DNA of 64,000 nt, taken from NCBI GenBank assembly GCA_018257865.1, contig JAEUBA010000046.1, forward strand, positions 62,001-126,000. The letters run 5' to 3'. Made by a program: the position numbers and the translations under genes. The notes under the pieces are model-generated. The model saw nothing but the letters and a program-made list of their open reading frames with translations. It made no database searches and was not told where the DNA came from. This stretch comes from Stereocaulon alpinum (taxonomy: Eukaryota > Ascomycota > Lecanoromycetes > Lecanorales > Stereocaulaceae). Shown here piece after piece: positions 57,170 through 64,000 of the stretch (position 1 is the first letter of the stretch; the number at the start of each line of letters is the position of its first letter).

Positions 57170-57638
57170 TCCGGCCACAGAGATCTGGAGAGGAGGGGGT
57201 GAGGAGCTTGTAAATCTACAAGAGGTTCGTTTTGGGCAGAGATTTTGGTGAGAGGGAGTTGCAGGTGTTACTGACATATCTAGGGTTAGGGCACGCGGAA
57301 TGAGTCCGTCTGGGCCTAGAACCAAGGTAGCCGAGGGTAGATTTGTTGAGGCCTGCAGGCCCGGATGTTGCCTACCGACGATTACTTATCATGCCCACTG
57401 CCATTCCCTCTGGCACTTGTAGCCTAAGGTAGATAACTCTTTCCAACATTCTCTGCATAACTATATAACTTAATTGTGCTCCTTCTATATGTGGAAAACG
57501 ACTAGCTCGAAGATGACAGCCGTTGGTTCTAGCTGACCGGTGAGTTCCGGGCCTTATCCAGCAGCTTTTTGGGCACAATTGAAGCTTTACTCAGTGACTG
57601 GGCTTTGCTTTGTACTTCTCATACAATCCCCTCCCAAT
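57170..57638. promoter_or_regulatory. Divergent region, G-patch / SREBP-like genes
   Basis: 469 bp between divergent start codons. It probably includes a 5' UTR intron for the G-patch gene (see that entry). No gene seen. Confidence 0.45.
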
Positions 57639-60086
57639 ATGGATGCCCCTGATCAACACAAGGTGACATTGTCAAGCCCAGATGACGGGTGGGAACGTTG
57701 GATGGAGTGGGGTGCAACGACATCACAACCTAGCCCCGATCAGCAGCCTACACCGCCTTCAGACTCCACTGGAGAAGACACTCGTGAACAAGTTTCCTGG
57801 GGCTCTCATATTTCTAATGCCTCCATACAATCTAGCAAGAAGCGGAAGGTGTCTGCAGAGCAAGCCAATATAACCGGTAACACAGCGGCATCCCCTGCTG
57901 GAAAGTCGACCTCGGTCCAGAACCGAAGCCATAGTATTGTTGAGAAGCGTTATCGAACGAATCTGAACGATAAGATTGTTGAGCTCGGCCACAGCATCCC
58001 TACGCTTCGAGAAGAGAAACAGAATCCGGCCGAAATTGGAGGCTCGGCATCTGCTCTCAAACACAACAAAGCTACCATTTTGACCAAGGCCATTGAATAC
58101 ATCCGTCTTCTGGAAAAGCGTAATGCCTACCTAGAAGAGGCGAACGAATCATTGAGAAGTTACGCACGTCTAGCAAGCAAAGTTGCCGACAAAGACGAAG
58201 AAACCCCCAAAGTCGAGCCGACCGTGTCTCACAGTACTTCTCCAAAGGACTCTGCAGCTGACTCACCAGGGCTACCGAGGGCATCAGAGGTCATTCGCGG
58301 CTTGATCCCTGTACCCGAGGAGATGAGAAGGCTCCGCGATGTCCCGCCACAGCCACATTATGCCGACCAAGCTCCCTTCATCAATCAAACAGAATTCTCT
58401 TCTTCTGGAAGCATCTCTGTCAAAGGCGGCAAATTATTCGGGAAAATCATGGTAGGGTCTGTAGCTGGGCTCATGGTCATGGATAAGGTGATCGGCGGCT
58501 CCAGCGAGCAGAACACGGACCGAGGGCTTTTTGCGCTGCCCTTCTCTTCTCTGTCCACTCTGCGGCCACTGTGGATTGCCCAAGCACACCTAGCCACACT
58601 TCCATATTCTTACCTGCTTTTGCCATTCGTTCGGGGTTCCCTAGTGTTTTGTATCCTTGGACTTATGCTCTTTCTCTATTTATTCAATTCGAAACCTAAG
58701 CTTGGCAAACCCCTTATGACAACGGCCTGTGATAATACATCCATTCGGTCAACCTCGCCGATTGAAGTCCGCCGAAATGCATGGTTGACTGCAATCCAAA
58801 CTGTCTGGGTCCCACGGCATAGCATGCTTCCCGAAATGCTTGCACTCACTACGGAGACCCTGGCATATACGACAAGACAGCTTCTGGGCTGGCGAAGCTA
58901 TTCATGGGTAACTGGTCGAAACGAGGAGGAAGAGACTGCACGTGTAAGGGCTTGGGAGATCGCCCTTGATGCCCAATTAACCGGTGGAGATGCTGAATTG
59001 AACAAGATTCGTCTGGTCTTGACTTTGTGGGCCTCAGGAACAATGCCAAAGACGTCTGCTAGGCTAATGCTCAAGGCTTTACACATTCGGGTTATGTTTT
59101 GGCAAGCCTCCGATTGGACTTGGATCTGTAGGACATTAAACTCTGCAGCTCGCCATCTCGCCTACTATCAATGGAATCTTGCTCAGAAGATGCATGCCAT
59201 GACAGAGCACACCGCAACGCCAGATGGCCATGAATTACCGGAGCACCTCATGACCCTTCTCCAACGGCCTATCGAGAACGTAATGTCCGACGTCAACATT
59301 CAGCGCGCTCATAACCTAGCTTGGAACAGGCCTGTATCTGCGGATGCCGAAGAAGACATTGAGGTTGACGAGATGGTCGACGATACCGCTATGCGTGGCC
59401 CCTTGGACATCTTAGCCGTCTGGTCGTCGACTCGTATATTGCAACAAGCACTTTATGAGCGAATTCAATCCGGCAGGAACAGCGAAGCCTGTCTTGCTCA
59501 AATCAATTTAGCACACCGTGCAGCTCCACCGGGTTCAATCACATCCATCCAAGCTCTAGCAGCAATAGCAGTGTTATCTGACAACGATCGTGAATCCAAA
59601 GTCAATGAACTTACACACCTTCTGCCATCGTCCACTACGACGCTACTGCCAACGTCATTCGCAAGCATCAACACCTGCTCCCCCGTTCACAGTAATACAC
59701 TAGTAGCCATCAGTTGTGTCAAGGCTTTAGTCAGGGTTAGCTCAGAGAGGAATGCTGACTCTCTCTACAACGCTTTGGAACTTTTGGGCGAGACATTCTA
59801 CAACTTCAAGTCCATGGACCTTCTCGCCTTCGCTGCTGCTCTCCAGCTGGTCTCGGTGCTTCTTAGAGACCCTGATCTTGCCAATCAGCATCTTCTTACC
59901 CTGAAAGAAATCCTGTCAAACACTATAATTCAGAAAGACGAGCCCGCGAAGCATAGTAAACTCTATAAGACAGCTTTGCAAAAGGTCCTAGAAGTTGGTA
60001 TAATAAAGCGCAGGTCATCTATCAATTCTATCAGGTCGGCTGATACCGGCTATGGAAGCATGAGTGATGAAGAAGGGAAGACATGA
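57639..60086 (+). CDS. SREBP-like bHLH-zipper transcription factor with membrane anchors (SrbA/Sre1 family)
   Basis: A single frame of 815 residues from the ATG at 57639. The bHLH (about residues 98-170) has SHSIVEKRYRTNLNDKI, including the Tyr in the basic region that marks SREBPs, then HNKATILTKAIEYIRLLEKRNAYL. Two hydrophobic segments follow (about 265-285, KIMVGSVAGLMVMDKVIGG, and about 325-350, GSLVFCILGLMLFLYLFNS), then a long C-terminal region of the DUF2014 type. Fungal SREBPs are released from the ER membrane in low sterol or low oxygen and activate ergosterol and hypoxia genes. The N-terminal activation region is short (under 100 residues) compared with the roughly 1000-residue SrbA, and no intron could be found upstream to extend it. 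Confidence 0.88.
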   Translation: MDAPDQHKVTLSSPDDGWERWMEWGATTSQPSPDQQPTPPSDSTGEDTREQVSWGSHISNASIQSSKKRKVSAEQANITGNTAASPAGKSTSVQNRSHSIVEKRYRTNLNDKIVELGHSIPTLREEKQNPAEIGGSASALKHNKATILTKAIEYIRLLEKRNAYLEEANESLRSYARLASKVADKDEETPKVEPTVSHSTSPKDSAADSPGLPRASEVIRGLIPVPEEMRRLRDVPPQPHYADQAPFINQTEFSSSGSISVKGGKLFGKIMVGSVAGLMVMDKVIGGSSEQNTDRGLFALPFSSLSTLRPLWIAQAHLATLPYSYLLLPFVRGSLVFCILGLMLFLYLFNSKPKLGKPLMTTACDNTSIRSTSPIEVRRNAWLTAIQTVWVPRHSMLPEMLALTTETLAYTTRQLLGWRSYSWVTGRNEEEETARVRAWEIALDAQLTGGDAELNKIRLVLTLWASGTMPKTSARLMLKALHIRVMFWQASDWTWICRTLNSAARHLAYYQWNLAQKMHAMTEHTATPDGHELPEHLMTLLQRPIENVMSDVNIQRAHNLAWNRPVSADAEEDIEVDEMVDDTAMRGPLDILAVWSSTRILQQALYERIQSGRNSEACLAQINLAHRAAPPGSITSIQALAAIAVLSDNDRESKVNELTHLLPSSTTTLLPTSFASINTCSPVHSNTLVAISCVKALVRVSSERNADSLYNALELLGETFYNFKSMDLLAFAAALQLVSVLLRDPDLANQHLLTLKEILSNTIIQKDEPAKHSKLYKTALQKVLEVGIIKRRSSINSIRSADTGYGSMSDEEGKT

Positions 60087-60215
60087 CGTTTTACATGGTA
60101 CATGCACGCTACCTGCTCTAATTGAAGTGGACTGAAGACTCCATGAATTTGCTATGCTGCCACCCTTGAACGCCAACATGATGATGGAACTCGGTTGATT
60201 AGGAATGTCAGTCGG
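60087..60215. other. Short convergent intergenic region
   Basis: 129 bp between the ends of the SREBP-like gene (+) and the downstream minus-strand gene; 3' UTR only. Confidence 0.5.
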
Positions 60216-61953
60216 TTACTCGGGCAGAAGAGCTTTCCATCGCTCTGCTCCCACAACACGACGCCAACCCACCAGCTTATGCTTGTCAATCTTCGCCTCT
60301 TTCTCATAGTCGGCTATCTGTCTATTATCAGCTACGGCTACTGAGCCTCAGATCACTTCTGGTACTCACAAATTTCACCCACTTTACTTCACAGTTCCGA
60401 GCGGCTCGGAGCGCATTCGTTGTCAGTCTCAATTTCTTCACCGCGGCCGACTCAAGCTTCCGCCAATACTTTGTGTTGTAGTTCCCTTGTTGCACCATCC
60501 AATTTAGTGTGTGCTGGGCCTTTTCCAAGGTGATCGTTGCCTGGCTGTGTTCTCGCTTGCAGGTATTGAGCTCTGCTCGGCATTTGATGAGGCTATCGAC
60601 GTATTGCTGGTAAGAAGATGGTGGAGGTGATGATCCACGAGCTAAGCGTCTCATTGAATCCTCGAAGGTTTCTTCGTAGGCACATGGCTCATATGTATGT
60701 GGAGGTGGCCGTAGAGGGACTTTCGAAGATGACGAAGACGAAATCTTCCGTGATGACGGCGCCGATGATGGTCTCAATGATGGTGCTTGCGATGACGGTG
60801 ACCTCGCTGTTGCTGGTGATCGTGAAGACGATGATGAAGGTGACGATGAAGACGATAAGAGTGACGACAGGCAGTAGGCTAGCGAAGATGGGGACGAAGT
60901 ATCGACCTTGGACTCGGTTGCGCTCGGAGTTGTCACCCAGAACCTTCTGTCATAGAAGCGCTTCTTCAGAGCTGCTCTATGTTTAGACGAATCTTTACCA
61001 CTTGCTACTTTCGTTTCCGGCTTCGTCGACCTTATCGGGCCGGTCGATGTCCTGTCCAGATCCTTCTCTGTGGCTATCGATGCGTCCAAAGGCTTTGGCG
61101 CTTCTACAGTATCATGTGATACTGGGGATTTGGGTGTTTTCGCGGGCTTGCTTGCGGGTTTGGACTTCGATGACCCAGAAGACTCCGATGCTTCTGCAGG
61201 CCTGGGTACTTTCTGACGGACGTCCGCTGATTTGACCCGACCTGTGGCTTTGGAACGACTCGTTGGCTGCCACTGGACAGGAGCTGATGACGAATTGGTC
61301 TTCAAGAAAATGGCGACCCAGCCGCTTTTCGAAGCTGGATTCTTCATTGCCTCCGTTCGGACGATGCTCACATTGGCCTTTCCTGCTTTCTTCGCTGCAG
61401 AGTTGCTGGAGTTCAGGGCTTTAGCCTTGTCATAAAACGACTTCAGTCCCGGAGGGTACATAGGAAGGTCTTTGAGCGGTGGTAGGTTCGCTTGCATTGG
61501 AGCCTTTCCCCCAAAAACGGTAACTTTGACCTTGGGGGTGGAGCCTGGAGAAGCTTTCGACTCGGGGTTTGGTGGGCGAACTGGGTTAGCAACTGTCTTC
61601 TCCTGATCTGTGCTCTGCAGTGGCATAGAAGGTGGTGATTTTGCCCGTCTTACAGGAGTAGAACGGACAGGCACAGCAGCTACTTTTGCCTCCTCAGTCC
61701 GTGCATGTGAAAGAGAATAGAACGCAATATCCCACACGGATTGCCAGGCGCGCCTTATGTACCCCAAGAAACAGTTACCATTGACATTGCAAGAAGTGGC
61801 GGGATGGTGGTTTGTGTAGAAGCCTGTCGATAATCGTATCAGGACTTGAGATGACAGATTCAGAGCAGTCGATACGATGTTCTCCGTGCGGGAGATGACA
61901 GAGCCCATGATGGGCTGCCAACGAACGTCGATCTCGATCTTGATGTGCATCAA
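60216..61953 (-). CDS. Serine/proline-rich low-complexity protein of unknown function
   Basis: Predicted exons 61953-60370 and 60317-60216 (52 bp intron, perfect GTGAGT donor, GACAG acceptor), giving 561 residues. Reading through the donor adds 13 unremarkable residues and a stop. Splicing gives a continuation, IADYEKEAKIDKHKLVGWRR and on, that looks coding. The protein has a short N-terminal region that could include a hydrophobic stretch, a very long Ser/Pro/Lys-rich part with Ser runs near the centre, and a C-terminal helical segment with Cys, Lys and Leu (LIKCRAELNTCKREHSQ), probably a coiled coil. I recognise no family. An alternative start lies 45 bases downstream (MGSVISRTE). Confidence 0.65.
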
Positions 61954-62475
61954 GGTGTTGACACCGTACTTGGAGAGGCTGCTTGATGACCCTAATAGGA
62001 CCTGGGGAAAGTGGGTAGTGATGTTGCTACTGTGAGGTTTCTAGACGATGGAGAGTGGGCAGTATAGTCGGTGTTGACACGGGATATCAAGACTAATTGA
62101 TGTTAGAAGAGAGGGGTGAAGCAGATAGTCATCTTAGTACCTCAAGGGTCTCGGTCAAAACGATTCTGCAAAGTGAATGTAAAGACGGAGGCCACACCGA
62201 CACTTTCTGCTCTTGCCACAACGGGATCTGTGTGGTCAGTCTCGAGGCGGGTAATAAGGGGTCTACACAATTGAAAAGTGAATGTGAATGTGAGGTAGAG
62301 AGACGCGGTCAGCAGTGCATGTTGCAACGGTGACGATTGAATGCCCTATTAGGTGTTTTTTTTATATACCATGGAAGTGCTATATACCTTGCCGTCCTAC
62401 CAGACATATACACAGCCTGCCAAGCCCGCAAAGTCCTCCAACAATGGAAGCAAACCAAATTACCGCGTCGCTTTC
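61954..62475. other. Intergenic region between minus-strand genes
   Basis: 522 bp upstream of the Ser/Pro-rich gene and downstream of the DUF2235 gene. Open frames on the plus strand near 62300-62775 mirror the DUF2235 gene or are short. No gene called. Confidence 0.5.
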
Positions 62476-64000
62476 TCAACCCTCTTTCAACGAGCGAGTA
62501 TGTTTCTTACAATCCGCCGTCCCCTTGATATAATCATCGTCGTTACTATCCTCTTTCTTGCCCTGGTTCCCGTTCATAGTAGTCGACCGACTCCTGCTGT
62601 CCTTCTTATTGTCGTCGTCATTCACCTTCTTATCTATTACTTTCTCGGCACTAGGCCCCTTCCGCCTATAGACCATCCCAATCGGATCTCCCTCTCCCTT
62701 ATGGACTTCCCATTCCCCAATTCCCATTTCCTTAGGCGCTCTCCTGACGCCCCTGCCTCCTCCTCCAATGATTAGATTCCCGGGTCTATAGTTTTCATTC
62801 GCTTCCATGCGGCGTATGGCGCTATGATGTATCCATGCGTTTTCGGGAATGTCTCGCGTTTCGCCCATGGGGAGCGGGAGGGATATTGCTTTCCAGGAGC
62901 CGTCGGGGCGGAGATCCATGCGGCGGAAGGGCATGTATTCCATTATTTTCCAGGAGATGACGGAGGTGTGGGGGAGGCCGTTTTTGAATTCTAGACAGTC
63001 GTGTAGGACGCCTTTTGTGTATGCTGCTGTTAGTGCTTTGTGGAAGGCAGATTCAGTGGGCTTGTTGGGCGCCATGCCTGCTGCCCAGCCTGGTTCGCGC
63101 CTTTCGGAGCGCGGGCTGTGGAAGATATCGGGTCGTGGTTCCGGGTTGGGGGTAGGCGAGCTGGTGACTTCTATGTCTGGAATTTTGGTTGTGGGTGCGG
63201 GTGCGTTGTCTGAGATGCCGAGGGAGGGGATGTTGTAGTCTTCGTCGCAGACGTTGAATTTTAGCATCTTATCGCCGTCAAATTCGAGCCCGGCGCGTTG
63301 CGCTTCTCGCACCATCCAGACTAAGGGGCCGTGGCTGAGAGGGGATTCTTCGCCATCTGCGAGCGGCCAGCCACCGCCTAGATCGGCGTGGCAGCCAGGG
63401 AACCAGAGTTCTTCTATGTCTTGAGGGGACTTTTCGTCTTCTTCTTCTTCGTCGTCGTTGGGTTGGGGAAGTGCGGCGTAGGAGTTCACGGATGTTGTTG
63501 TGTGGATAGATGAGCCATCAATTTCCGAGGTCACGTTTTGTGACATAGCTGGGCTGGAGGATCGTAGGCGAGCTTGGGCGCCCATTGTCGCTCGTCGTGG
63601 ATCGAGTCTGTCTTCTTCAATTGTGCTCATCCGAGCGGAGAATTGCCTGTTGGCTTCTTGGGCAGGGCGGAATGCAGAACGTCGTCGGAATCTGTCCACG
63701 GAAGTTGGATTCGGCTTAGTGCCGTTCGTCATCCAGTTGTTCGTATTGGATCGATGTACATGTGGATTTTTCTTATCTGCGTGTGGATGGGAGGATTTCG
63801 CTTCGGAAATCAGATCTTGACGGAATTTTGCTCGCCGCTCGTCTATACTGACGGCATGGCGGATCACTTTGGCGGTACTGCGGGCTGTGTAGGGAAATTT
63901 GCTGCGTTTCATCCAGGCGTTTTCGAAGCGGGGGACACTGTTCACTGTTTACATGGTGAGCTACCGCTTCGGTTATCATTGTGTCGCGAAGTTACCTGTG
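62476..64000 (-). CDS. DUF2235 (Tle1-like alpha/beta hydrolase) protein, C-terminal part, runs off the window
   Basis: The large exon 63944-62476 encodes 489 residues to the stop. An intron (63995-63945, GTAACT donor, AACAG acceptor) joins it to an exon of which only 5 bases (63996-64000) lie in the window, so the N-terminal half with the expected Gly-x-Ser-x-Gly nucleophile is outside. Diagnostic pieces are VNSVPRFENAW, RHAVSIDERRAKFRQDL and ELWFPGCHADLGGGWPL, which carry the later catalytic-domain residues of DUF2235 proteins, followed by an SHGPLVWMVREA segment. DUF2235 includes fungal proteins and the bacterial type VI lipase Tle1; a lipase or esterase activity is inferred only. A disordered Arg/Ser-rich insertion lies between the conserved pieces. 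The C-terminus is Lys/Asp/Ser-rich. Confidence 0.85.

Noticed and set aside
57540..57638. Upstream extension of the SREBP-like frame
   Set aside because: The extension has no ATG before 57639 and would need a GTG start, which is not usual in fungal nuclear genes.

Overview
This window is nuclear DNA from a filamentous ascomycete (Pezizomycotina). The evidence is: short introns of about 50-145 bp with GTRNGT-like donors and CTAAC/CTAAT-like branch sites; fungal gene families (CFEM protein, SREBP-type bHLH factor, PMP3, an NPP1-type relic); and a block of DNA with the signature of repeat-induced point mutation (RIP). A Dothideomycete-like lineage is my guess from overall protein flavour; nothing in the sequence names the species. 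I see no rRNA gene, no convincing tRNA and no CRISPR array. Splice sites were assigned by eye, from consensus sites, reading frame and family conservation.

Layout. 0.9-2.2 kb: decayed NPP1-type (necrosis-inducing-protein family) pseudogene. 2.5-4.5 kb (-): multi-pass membrane protein. 5.5-9.1 kb (+): DCAF6/8-like WD40 protein. 9.5-12.8 kb (-): SET/MYND protein and an OXNAD1-like mitochondrial oxidoreductase. 13.1-15.0 kb (+): homeodomain protein. 16.3-18.4 kb: divergent pair RPL22 (-) and translin (+). 20.2-21.0 kb (-): AP-1-like bZIP. 24.8-26.1 kb (+): G-protein alpha subunit behind a 3.8 kb gap. 26.6-27.8 kb (+): mitoribosomal mS38/COX24. 28.4-30.5 kb: divergent pair VMA3 (-) and SNU13 (+).

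31.2-41.2 kb is the accessory region. It holds four tandem BTB/POZ paralogues on + with one conserved phase-1 intron. The third is a pseudogene. A 3.05 kb RIP-mutated element with perfect 40 bp terminal inverted repeats lies between the third and fourth.

41.8-48.9 kb (-): DUF427 protein, CFEM membrane protein, PMP3 and gamma-tubulin. 49.2-55.9 kb (+): BRR2, an uninterrupted reading frame of 2221 codons. 56.2-60.1 kb: divergent pair GPATCH11-like (-) and SREBP-like (+). 60.2-62 kb (-): serine/proline-rich protein of unknown function. 62.5 kb to the right edge (-): a DUF2235 hydrolase that runs off the window.

Functionally most of the window is housekeeping: splicing (BRR2, SNU13, probably the G-patch protein), translation (RPL22, mS38), vacuolar acidification (VMA3), microtubule nucleation (gamma-tubulin) and signalling or transcription (G-alpha, bZIP, homeodomain, SREBP). 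The parts most worth a second look are the BTB cluster with its RIP-scarred element, an irregular exon inside SNU13, a GC-AG intron in the OXNAD1-like gene, repeated use of very small first exons, and the NPP1-family relic.
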